Below, piece by piece: positions 16,818-24,481 of a stretch of DNA of 64,000 bases. Every line of letters starts with the position of its first letter. The stretch's first letter is position 1. The notes below the pieces were generated by a model. It saw nothing but the letters and a program-made list of their open reading frames with translations, was not told where the DNA came from and did no database searches. This DNA comes from Helicobacter cetorum. GTDB taxonomy: Bacteria > Campylobacterota > Campylobacteria > Campylobacterales > UBA6016. Both the position numbers and the translations under genes were made by a program. The DNA is taken from the NCBI GenBank assembly GCA_022729705.1, contig DZAX01000004.1:51656-115655 (forward strand), given 5' to 3'.

Positions 16818-17515
16818 ACTTTTTGAAAATAATTTATTTGATTTTGCTCCGTATCAAAAAGCATATTCTGTATATTATTTTCGCTCAGTAGTATAATTCC
16901 TACGGCAGCAGTCGGGTCTTCGTGTATATTTAAAAAATCAAAAATGTTATTAGCGCTAGGTCTTGCAGATTGCATTTTTGCCCTACTCATAATAGCTTCA
17001 AACAGGTGGTTTTTGTTTCCTACACTTCCGACTTTTGAATAATGGCAAGCATTGCTTTTGACGCTTCTGAGCTCAAAATCAAAAAGCTCCCCGCTTGCAA
17101 CAACTAGACGGTTTTTAAATTCGCTACTAACTATCTGCATAGCTTTCTCTTTTACAACTTCGATAGGGTCAACTTTTTCTTTTAGATGAAACTTATACCC
17201 TATAAAATCCTCATAAAGTATCCCTAGGACTTTCTCAAATTTTTCAGCGCTCCTAAATCTCCTATTCTCGCTAAAACGGAGATTATTGCCATACCAATGA
17301 GATAAATCATGCTCTTTAGAGAGAAGCTCGATAAAAGATACGACATGTTTTTTGTCAATAGATGGAAATACAAAAAGTTTTGACAGGTGTTCATCTTGGA
17401 TAAAATGCAACTCCTGCCTTTTTTCGCCCATTAGGCGTATCCCAACATTAAAAAACTCATCGCTGTTGATATTTGGAAAATAGCGAACTACTTGATATGT
17501 ATATAAGCTTCTCAT
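16808..17515 (-). CDS. DUF3037 protein
   Basis: A 235-residue protein beginning SLYTYQVVRYFPNINSDEFFNVGI, the hallmark of DUF3037. The rest is soluble, without signal peptide or membrane segment. DUF3037 genes are commonly found next to a HipA-like kinase gene, as here (4 bp overlap with 17512-18291); the pair is probably a two-component cassette. The last codons (KVAS) run into the duplicated hsdS end. Biochemical function is unknown; a toxin-antitoxin or defence accessory role is an inference from context. Confidence 0.82.
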   Translation of the reverse strand: MRSLYTYQVVRYFPNINSDEFFNVGIRLMGEKRQELHFIQDEHLSKLFVFPSIDKKHVVSFIELLSKEHDLSHWYGNNLRFSENRRFRSAEKFEKVLGILYEDFIGYKFHLKEKVDPIEVVKEKAMQIVSSEFKNRLVVASGELFDFELRSVKSNACHYSKVGSVGNKNHLFEAIMSRAKMQSARPSANNIFDFLNIHEDPTAAVGIILLSENNIQNMLFDTEQNQINYFQKVAS

Positions 17516-18291
17516 CTTTTAAATATCTCCTTATTGCCGACTCTTTGGGATATGATATAGGCTATCTCGTCTTTTATCTTGTGCGGCTCCCACTCTTTTG
17601 GAAGCTCGTCAATCATAGACGTAATCTCATCTTTTGAAATTTTATTGTGCAAAACGCTTACACCGTCAATATCGGCATCTAGCAGATAGTCGTCATCAAA
17701 ACAAAATTTATCATAAAACTGAGGAACATCAAAAATAGCATTATCGCCTTCGATTGTGTAAAAAGCCATCAACATCTCAAAAGCTCCCCCAAAGTCAATC
17801 AAATACTTCCTACGGTCATCCCTGCAAAACAGAATATTTGGGTTTGATCTATTTCTATCGGAGTTCATTACATAGCCGTCATAGTTGATAGTCTCTTTTG
17901 TTAGCGTCTTGCCGAGCTCCGCACCTATGTATTTTTCACTATTGTCTATCCATTTTACGCCAAGATTTAGACCTTTTGAGGCTATGATATTCGCGAGCGC
18001 CACCTGCTCTCTGTCATTTTCTGATTTTTCAAATTTATCTTTTGCGTCCTCTATAAAATCATCATCAATAACCAAATAAGCGATTTCGGGAATATGCCTA
18101 AAGTCAAACTTTTGCAAAAGCTTGCACGAGAGCGTTTCGATAAAAATTCCGTAGTCGTTTTTGTCGGCAAGCGTTCCATCACGCCTAGTTTTTAGCACAT
18201 AAGTAGAGTTATCCTCTGTTTTTACCCTCAAAGGATGGCTATTGCCGTATCCAATCACCTCTTTTATTTCGGCTATATGCAGTGTTTTCAT
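17512..18291 (-). CDS. HipA-like kinase (HipA_2 type)
   Basis: A 259-residue stand-alone kinase-like domain. The N-terminal lobe has VLKTRRDGTL and an ATP-binding Lys. The catalytic loop is MNSDRNRSNPNIL, comparable with the HipA loop with its Asp-Arg and Asn. The metal-binding motif is LIDFGGAF (DFG-like). Its ATG overlaps the hsdS stop (ATGA) and its stop overlaps the DUF3037 gene, so it is translated with hsdS. HipA-type kinases phosphorylate cellular targets and can arrest growth; here the partner is DUF3037 rather than HipB. Confidence 0.8.
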   Translation of the reverse strand: MKTLHIAEIKEVIGYGNSHPLRVKTEDNSTYVLKTRRDGTLADKNDYGIFIETLSCKLLQKFDFRHIPEIAYLVIDDDFIEDAKDKFEKSENDREQVALANIIASKGLNLGVKWIDNSEKYIGAELGKTLTKETINYDGYVMNSDRNRSNPNILFCRDDRRKYLIDFGGAFEMLMAFYTIEGDNAIFDVPQFYDKFCFDDDYLLDADIDGVSVLHNKISKDEITSMIDELPKEWEPHKIKDEIAYIISQRVGNKEIFKR

Positions 18292-19490
18292 ATTTTTATC
18301 TTCCCCGTTACGACTTCGTTTATGAGGCTGGTTTTGTACTCTTCGATGAGGGTGATTTCGGCTTTGGCTGTTTCTATGAGCGTATCTATTGTTGATAGTT
18401 CTTTTTCTAAGTAGTCTACTATTTGTTTTTGTTCTTCGAGGGGTGGTAGAGCGACCGTGTAATTTTTAATGTCAGAACCCGTAATCAACGGTTGAGCTGT
18501 CGATGTTGAAAGCTTATTTAAATTTAAAGAACTTAATAGATAGTACATAAAAGCATAGTTTTCGCTTGTCTCGACTATTAAAGCATTGTCGCTAACCCAT
18601 ATTTTTTCGTTTACAAAGTGGACATTGCCGCACTTTGCACCAACCCTCCCAATAATCAGTACTTCATCAACCGTATTAAAAGCATCATAAAATCCAATAC
18701 ATCCGTTGCCGCCATAAACCTTAAAAGAGCCATCATCTTTTAAGTCATTTGCTGTAATACCGATACCACTTTTAATTTGCATTGAATACTTTAATTTTTT
18801 AGCTTCCCAATGGCTCGGAATATTCCCAAGCCACTCAACACCACTCGGTTTGAGTTGTGCGGTTTTGTTTAGTCCTTTTGTTACGGCTTCGTTGATGACG
18901 GCTGATTTTTGCTCTTCAAAAAGTGCGATAAGAGCTTGTTTGTCGGCGATAAACTCATCTATCTGCGTTGATTTTTTATCCAAAAAATCAGCTATTTGTT
19001 TTTGTTCTTCGAGGGGCGGCAATGGTATTTTCAAATTACCAACAAAATCCCAACTGGCTCTTGGCATTTTTGAACCATAGGTTGAGCCATTTACTATGTC
19101 AATAAAATCACTTGAAAGCATTAAATATTTAACAAAGTGACTACTTGATATTTCTACTAGTGGCGATAAAACTAAAAATTCACTAACACAAATACCGTCT
19201 TGCTTTGGAATATAGACTTTAACTAGATATGGTCGTAATTTGCCAAACAGCACATCGCCAGCCCTAAAGACTATTCCATCTTCATTAAAAGCGTCTTCTT
19301 CTGTTGCAATAAATTTAGAAGTTTTACCTTCAATATTTTCTAATCCAATTTTAAAAGTATAATCTGACGACTTAATTGCCTTTTGTGCTACTGAATATTT
19401 AAACTTCCTCGTTTCCCAATGACTAGGAATATCCCCAATCCACTCTACACTTGAACTTTTATAGCTCTCATATTGCCCAAAAGCTCTCAT
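18288..19490 (-). CDS. hsdS: type I restriction enzyme specificity subunit (HsdS)
   Basis: Recognition subunit of 400 residues built from two similar halves. Each half starts with SSVEWIGDIPSHWE or SGVEWLGNIPSHWE, has its own variable target-recognition domain, and ends with a conserved helix (PLPPLEEQKQIADFL; ALPPLEEQKQIVDYL). This is the standard two-TRD architecture giving a bipartite target site. It overlaps hsdM by 4 bp and the HipA-like gene by 4 bp. The final codons SLINEVVTGKIK are duplicated downstream at 16783-16817. Confidence 0.96.
   Translation of the reverse strand: MRAFGQYESYKSSSVEWIGDIPSHWETRKFKYSVAQKAIKSSDYTFKIGLENIEGKTSKFIATEEDAFNEDGIVFRAGDVLFGKLRPYLVKVYIPKQDGICVSEFLVLSPLVEISSSHFVKYLMLSSDFIDIVNGSTYGSKMPRASWDFVGNLKIPLPPLEEQKQIADFLDKKSTQIDEFIADKQALIALFEEQKSAVINEAVTKGLNKTAQLKPSGVEWLGNIPSHWEAKKLKYSMQIKSGIGITANDLKDDGSFKVYGGNGCIGFYDAFNTVDEVLIIGRVGAKCGNVHFVNEKIWVSDNALIVETSENYAFMYYLLSSLNLNKLSTSTAQPLITGSDIKNYTVALPPLEEQKQIVDYLEKELSTIDTLIETAKAEITLIEEYKTSLINEVVTGKIKI
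18295..18329. repeat. 35-bp direct repeat, copy B (hsdS 3' end)
   Basis: The functional end of hsdS, repeated 1,512 bp away at 16783-16817. The two copies enclose precisely the HipA-like and DUF3037 genes. Confidence 0.92.
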
Positions 19491-21403
19491 CTGCCCACTA
19501 TCCCTTCAAGGATATTTTCTGTTTTTTGCTCTAGTGCTTTGATGTCACGGTAGATTTCCTCTAGGCTTCTAGGGGCTTTGTACTCGTAAAAGTACTTGCT
19601 AAACGATATTTCATACCCTACCTTGATACTGCTCCAATCTATCCACGCATCAGGCGCAAACGGCTTCACCTCTGCATCAAAATATCTCTGTATGTCGCCT
19701 TTTAGCGGTACTTTTTCGTAGTCTTTTTCGATTAGTAGATTTTCCTCCGTTTTGGTGAGCTTCATCCCCAAAAACTTCAAAAAATCCTTCTTGTCTTTAA
19801 ATCCCTTGCCTTTGCTCTTTGCCTCGTTTAGTTTTTCTAGTACCACATCTTTGGCTTTTAGGGTTTGGAACTTCTCTAGTGTTTCTAGCTCTTTTATGCT
19901 TTTTGGTTTTTCGATGATGACTTTGGAGTAGCCAAAATCCTCATTGTCAAATATCTTTATCTGCTGACTTGACTTGCCCGCCATGAACATATCCGTAAGC
20001 TCTTCTATTTGCTGTGGTGACATTTCTACCCGTTTTTTACCAAGGCTTTTTTGCATCGGGCGATAAAACCCGCTTGCGTTGATGAGTCTCACTTTGCCTT
20101 TGTCTTTTTTGTTGTTGGTGACTAGCCAAATGTATGTGGATATACCCGTGTTATAAAACATATCTTTTGGTAGTTCGATGATGGCTTCAAGCATATCGTT
20201 TTCGATGATATACCGTCTGATTTCACTCTCGCCGCTTCCGGCGTCGCCGCTAAAAAGAGATGAGCCGTTGTGGATAGAGGCTATATGGCTTCCTAGCGGG
20301 CTCTCTTTTGTGACCGACTTCATTTTGGAGAGCATATTTTGCATAAACATCATTTGCCCGTCACCGACATCCGTGATACCCAGATGAAAGCGGGGGTCTT
20401 TGCAGCTATCAAGCTTTTGTTGTTGTCCGCTCCCCTCTATACCTAGCTCTTTTTGGTCAACATCCCATTTGGTACCAAAGGGTGGATTGGTCAGCATAAA
20501 GTCAAAGTTGAGATGCCCTAGCTGGTCTTTTGAGAGTGTGGAGCCGTATTTGATATTGTCGGGATTTTCGCCACGGATGAGCATATCTGATTTGCAGATG
20601 GCATAAATCTCATCGGACGCTTCTTGTCCGTATGTGTGGATAACGGCGTTTGAGGCTATGCGACCTTCTTTGTCGGTGATAAACTGCTTTGACTCGCTAA
20701 GTATCCCGCCGCTTCCGCAAGCGTTGTCGTAGATGAGATAAGCGCCCTCTTTGATTTTGTCTTTGAGCGGCAAAAAAACCAAATGTGTCATGAGCGATAT
20801 AATCTCACGAGGGGTAAAGTGCTTTCCGGCTTGAGCATTTTCATCTTCATTAAAACGCCTCAAAAGCTCTTCAAATACATACCCCATACCGAGATTTGAA
20901 AGCCCAAAATGGATTATATTGCCATCTTTGTCTTTTATATCATTTGGTGATAGATTGATACGGTTCGAGCAGAATTTTTGGATGGTAGCGTACAAAATAC
21001 CGGCTCTATCAAGCTTTGAGAGCTGATTTCTAAACTCAAATTTTTCTAGTATGTCTTGAATATTTTGGCTAAAACCGTTTAGATAGTTTTCAAAATTTCC
21101 TTTGATGTTGTTCGGGTCGTCAAGTAGCGAGGCAAGCGTAAAGGCTGAATGATTGCTAAACCCAAGCGCCGAACCGTTTTTGCCGCCCAAAAGGGTATCG
21201 GTACTATCTAGCTTGTCTTTGTACTCATTGTAAAGCTTGAGCGTTTTTTCTTTTGTCGGCTCCAAAACCGCATCAAGCCTGCGTATGACGGTCATTGGCA
21301 GGATAATATCTTTGTATTTTGCTTTTTCGTAGTAGTTGACGAGCACATCATCAGCTACGGAATATATGAAGTTTACTATCGGTTGTAAGTTTTTTGTGTC
21401 CAT
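19487..21403 (-). CDS. hsdM: type I restriction enzyme methylase subunit (HsdM)
   Basis: Adenine-N6 methyltransferase of the type I complex. Motif I-like DNACGSGGILSESK and catalytic NPPFGTKWD are clear, preceded by the N-terminal helical domain (NFIYSVADDVLVNYY) and GKHFTPREI. The frame is open to a TTG at 21451, but family homology starts MDTKNLQPIVNF at 21403, which is proposed as the start (638 residues). Its stop overlaps hsdS by 4 bp. Directly upstream lies a degenerate hslU-era copy, so the promoter must lie in or near 21404-21490. Confidence 0.93.
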   Translation of the reverse strand: MDTKNLQPIVNFIYSVADDVLVNYYEKAKYKDIILPMTVIRRLDAVLEPTKEKTLKLYNEYKDKLDSTDTLLGGKNGSALGFSNHSAFTLASLLDDPNNIKGNFENYLNGFSQNIQDILEKFEFRNQLSKLDRAGILYATIQKFCSNRINLSPNDIKDKDGNIIHFGLSNLGMGYVFEELLRRFNEDENAQAGKHFTPREIISLMTHLVFLPLKDKIKEGAYLIYDNACGSGGILSESKQFITDKEGRIASNAVIHTYGQEASDEIYAICKSDMLIRGENPDNIKYGSTLSKDQLGHLNFDFMLTNPPFGTKWDVDQKELGIEGSGQQQKLDSCKDPRFHLGITDVGDGQMMFMQNMLSKMKSVTKESPLGSHIASIHNGSSLFSGDAGSGESEIRRYIIENDMLEAIIELPKDMFYNTGISTYIWLVTNNKKDKGKVRLINASGFYRPMQKSLGKKRVEMSPQQIEELTDMFMAGKSSQQIKIFDNEDFGYSKVIIEKPKSIKELETLEKFQTLKAKDVVLEKLNEAKSKGKGFKDKKDFLKFLGMKLTKTEENLLIEKDYEKVPLKGDIQRYFDAEVKPFAPDAWIDWSSIKVGYEISFSKYFYEYKAPRSLEEIYRDIKALEQKTENILEGIVGR

Positions 21404-21492
21404 TCTGCGGTAAAAATTCCTCTGCTGTCTCTGTGCTTTGATTTTAGCCAATATCGCTTTTAGGTCTAGGCACCTTAAAAATGTGTGGATAT

Positions 21493-21980
21493 ATGGAGGA
21501 TATTAGCTTTATATGCTGTGAGAGGCGATAAAAGCGGTTAGCGATGCGGATCTTATACTTTTTATCGCCGACGTTCGGTTTGCGCTAAAAGATTATGAGG
21601 AGTTTTTGGCGATTTGCGGCGGCAAACCGAATATGTTGCTTGTCAATAAAATAGATATGCAGACTCACCGTATCTATACGACCCTGAACTTTTGACCGAC
21701 CAACATATTAGAGAGATTTACAAAGAGATAATCAGAGAAGAGCTTTTTAACGGGCTAAGCGATGAGATACCATACGAGAGCGACGTGGTTATAAACAAGA
21801 TAGACGAGAGCGAGACGATAGATAAAGTTTACGCTCAAAAGAATAGGCACAAAAGCAAGGGTTGCCCTTGAGAGATTTTCGCAAAAAAAGATACATTTAG
21901 AGCTACTAGTCAAAACAAATAAAAATTGGACGACGGATAAAAAAGGGCTTGCGGAATATGGGTACGATTTCGAATCTTAA
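21493..21980 (+). pseudogene. era: degraded second copy of hslU end and era
   Basis: Bases 21493-21510 equal hslU 11947-11964 exactly. From 21511 the sequence follows era from 12292 to its stop, with internal deletions. One deletion joins two CAGACTCAC repeats (12441 and 12577 in the intact gene), a clear microhomology deletion. Frameshifts near the start rule out a functional protein. The last 130 bases and the following repeat element are almost identical to 12833-13067. Confidence 0.92.
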
Positions 21981-22088
21981 ACACCGATGTTACGCACCAA
22001 AACGAACTCGTCCGTTTTGGCGGCAAGGACATAAATGTCCCTGCACCCCCTAAAGCTACGAAAACTTCGTTTTCGAGAGTAAAGTGCG
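21981..22088 (+). repeat. hairpin-linker-hairpin intergenic repeat, copy 3
   Basis: Same as 12960-13067 (offset 9,021 bp), including stem 0 CCAAAACG/CGTTTTGG, stem 1, the ACCCCCTAAAGCTA linker and stem 2. It separates the degraded era copy from a remnant of the first codons of the pilus operon. Confidence 0.9.
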
Positions 22089-22103
22089 TAATGTCATTTA
22101 ATC

Positions 22104-22140
22104 ACTTCAAAAAATAAAGCCGCTTAGGCGGCGGACATAC
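22104..22140 (+). pseudogene. remnant of the 5' end of the pilus operon's first gene
   Basis: About 36 bases (AAAAAATAAAGCCGCTTAGG and on to CGGAC) align with 24488-24525, the first codons of the PilM/N-like gene (KLKPPRRR), with one gap and a few mismatches. Together with the era copy this shows that the duplicated block ran from hslU into the pilus operon. Confidence 0.6.
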
Positions 22141-22202
22141 GAAAAGATACTTGATGCGAATGGTTGCGCTATAATCATCAAAAGTTAAAATAAGGCTACG
22201 CA

Positions 22203-22463
22203 ATGCAACTGGTTTTAAATATCCCCGATGAGGTCGTTTATGGTTCAAATGAAAACGCCGAGTCGCTTATTAGTTTGGCAAAGAGAAAAATAGCGCTAGA
22301 GCTGTTCAAATACGGCAAAATATCTACATCGCAAGCCGCATCTCTTTGTGGTATTGATGTGTGTGAGTTCATGAAGCTAGCCGGGAAAGAAAACATAGAG
22401 TGTCTTGATGTAAGATTTATTGATGAAGAAATAGATTATGCTTCCAAGGTGGCTAAAAATTGA
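22203..22463 (+). CDS. UPF0175-family putative antitoxin
   Basis: An 86-residue protein with the UPF0175 arrangement: MQLVLNIPDEVV, a helical SLAKRKIALELFKYGKIS, then a helix-turn-helix TSQAASLCGIDVCEFMKLAG. UPF0175 proteins precede DUF3368 PIN proteins in many genomes and are regarded as antitoxins. Its stop overlaps the TTG start of the next gene, the usual coupling for such pairs. A TATAAT-like hexamer near 22171 could be the promoter. Confidence 0.85.
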   Translation: MQLVLNIPDEVVYGSNENAESLISLAKRKIALELFKYGKISTSQAASLCGIDVCEFMKLAGKENIECLDVRFIDEEIDYASKVAKN

Positions 22464-22927
22464 TTGTTGGCGATAGCTCAGCACTAATAGCTCTTAGTAT
22501 CGCTGATTGTCTCGAATACCTAGTTCAAAGATTTGGCAAGGTATATGTGCCAAAGGCTGTATTTGATGAAATATCATTTGAAGATAAAAATCAATCAGGC
22601 AAGCTAAAAGAGTTTTTAGCCGATAGAATAATTGAAGTCTCAAGCAAGAAATTTAAAACGCTTTGGATTGGCGACGGGGAGTCTGAAGCTATCGACTTAT
22701 ACCTAGAACTACATGCAGACCTACTTCTTATAGATGACCAAAAAGCAAAAAACTTTGCACGAATCAATGACATACATACGATTGGCTCTCTTGGTATTTT
22801 GATAATGGCAAAACAAGACGGCTTCATAGCCGAACTAAAACCGGTGCTTGCCAAGATACTTGCCTTTGGAATCTACATATCCGACTCTGTCGTAGATGAA
22901 GTTCTTAAAAGGTGCGAAGAAGCGTAA
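22460..22927 (+). CDS. DUF3368 PIN-domain putative toxin
   Basis: A 155-residue PIN-like ribonuclease domain. Acidic residues expected for metal binding are present: Asp4 in VGDSSALIAL, Glu in FDEISF, Asp-Glu in GDGESEAI, and Asp in LLIDDQKA. The start is a TTG overlapping the antitoxin stop. VapC-like cleavage of RNA is the family's presumed activity. Confidence 0.85.
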   Translation: MIVGDSSALIALSIADCLEYLVQRFGKVYVPKAVFDEISFEDKNQSGKLKEFLADRIIEVSSKKFKTLWIGDGESEAIDLYLELHADLLLIDDQKAKNFARINDIHTIGSLGILIMAKQDGFIAELKPVLAKILAFGIYISDSVVDEVLKRCEEA

Positions 22928-23127
22928 TACCTATTTGCCATCACCCCAGTCACGCCCAAAAAAACACACTCTCCTCAACCATTAAGCTATTTTTAAACGG
23001 GTGGAGCGGTATACTTTGCAGAATTTAACAAAAAAATATAATACCCAAGGTGCCTTTTTGGCAATTCTAGTATTTATATTATTTTTTAAGATGCTTAGCG
23101 GGAAAGTTGTTTGGAATTTTTGGGGCA

Positions 23128-23325
23128 TTATAACTTGATAGCCTCAACAGGGTCACACACCGGCATTGGATAATGCTTTGCCTCATACGCCTCAACCAAA
23201 GTGACAAGAATGTCAAGCTCATCCCCCGCAGGCGTTCCAAACTCTGCATTCATAAGCTCATCAATGCGAGCAAGCGCAGCGTCGTAATCATTTTCGGTTC
23301 TAATAGGAAAAATATTCATCTTCAT
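23128..23325 (-). CDS. higA: HigA-type antitoxin lacking its HTH domain
   Basis: Sixty-five residues match the N-terminal half of HigA antitoxins (IRTENDYDAALARIDELMNA, TPAGDELDILVTLVEAYEAKHYP) and stop at CDPVEAIKL. In full HigA proteins this point is followed by the XRE helix-turn-helix, here absent; downstream sequence does not continue the homology. The portion retained is the one that precedes DNA binding, so it may still bind the toxin. Its ATG overlaps the higB stop by 4 bp, giving the toxin-first order typical of higBA. Confidence 0.75.
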   Translation of the reverse strand: MKMNIFPIRTENDYDAALARIDELMNAEFGTPAGDELDILVTLVEAYEAKHYPMPVCDPVEAIKL

Positions 23326-23615
23326 ATCTCCTCTGCATTTATTTTGTCATATTCGGCATGAGTGCCGACAAAACGAACATACGCCGCGCTATAAGAATAG
23401 TTAATCTTAACCACAAGCCTATATTTGTTTCCCGCAATGTTAAATACTACACGATTGTCCGATAAAAAACTAGCGCTCTTATACCTCGCCTTAATGTCTT
23501 GCGGCGTTTGCCACGACGCCTTTGATACTTCTGCATACCACTCCGCCAATGGGTTTATGGCGTCCGAATGCATATTCCAAAACTCTTGCAATGTCCGCTT
23601 GCTAATAACTCTCAT
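23322..23615 (-). CDS. higB: HigB-family mRNA interferase toxin
   Basis: A 97-residue toxin starting MRVISKRTLQEFW with the family blocks ASWQTPQDIKARY, FNIAGNKYRLVVKI and AYVRFVGTHAEYDKI. These are ribosome-dependent RNA-cleaving enzymes. The frame is open 6 codons further upstream, but homology starts at the Met at 23615. A shortened HigA follows. Confidence 0.9.
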   Translation of the reverse strand: MRVISKRTLQEFWNMHSDAINPLAEWYAEVSKASWQTPQDIKARYKSASFLSDNRVVFNIAGNKYRLVVKINYSYSAAYVRFVGTHAEYDKINAEEI

Positions 23616-23633
23616 GGAGGTATTATAGCGCAA

Positions 23634-24336
23634 TATTCCCGTTTTGGGAAAAATATCATACCTTTTTCAGTAATTCTAACTGATATTTTTATGCCCCACA
23701 AACAAGAGGCTCCACGGTTGCCGTATAGTAAAAATTAGATATTTTTATTCACGCAATTTTTATAATATCTACATTGCTACACTTATCCAAAGGATTCAAT
23801 GAATACCATAATGTTTGCGCAGATTGCTTCGTACCTCGCAATGACGGCATTTTCTTAACTTAATGGCAGTGACCCCCACACTCAAATATATTGCCACCAA
23901 AGACCTAAACGCCCAAAAAGACAAAAAGTACCTAGCGCATATATTTAAGGTGAATTATTTAAAGTTTTTGAGGTAGAATAACTCTAAGATTGGTTGCATA
24001 ATCCTATTGAGTAGCTCTGTATTCGTTTGACTGACGGGTGCGGAGCTTTTTTTTTGCTTTTTTTAAAGCGTCGGGGACAAATAAGGGCGAGTATCTCTCT
24101 ATGGGATGTCAAATGCAACTAATCTATCGAAAATTTGAACTAATTTTACAATAACGGCTTACCGACTTAATTCACATTTGTAGCGAGCTTGTCAAGCCAT
24201 GCTTTATTTTTTAAATTTAGTGCTAACGGTTCCTTTATGGATGGCTTTCGTATGATTATTTGGCGTCATTTTTGCAGTTTTCGTCGCTTTATCGTTAAAG
24301 AAAAATTGAGATTATCTCTAACTCGCTCTTTTAGGT
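23634..24336. other. non-coding junk region between toxin-antitoxin cluster and era fragment
   Basis: No gene is convincing here. It contains at 23821-23846 the sequence AGATTGCTTCGTACCTCGCA followed by ATGACG, which reads on the minus strand like the widespread CGTCATTGCGAGG...GAAGCAATCT intergenic repeat. A short frame at about 23908-23976 (KDLNAQKDKKYLAH) may be a remnant of an unidentified gene. The rest looks like decayed sequence between two recombined segments. Confidence 0.5.
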
Positions 24337-24481
24337 AAAGGTTTACGCTGTTATAATAGCCAACAGAGACTCTCAAAAAGCCATGATTATCGGAAAAAAA
24401 GATACATTTAGAGCTACAAATAAAAATTGGGCGACGGATAAAAAGGGGCTTGTGGAATATGAGTACGATTTCGAATCTTAA
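24337..24481 (+). pseudogene. era: third copy of the era 3' end
   Basis: Reads VYAVIIANRDSQKAMIIGKK in the Era frame, skips the KH loop by an in-frame deletion, and continues TNKNWATDKKGLVEYEYDFE to the stop. It overlaps the start of the first pilus gene by about 22 bp. Because the junction with that operon is intact here, this copy probably marks the original position of the era end. Confidence 0.9.
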
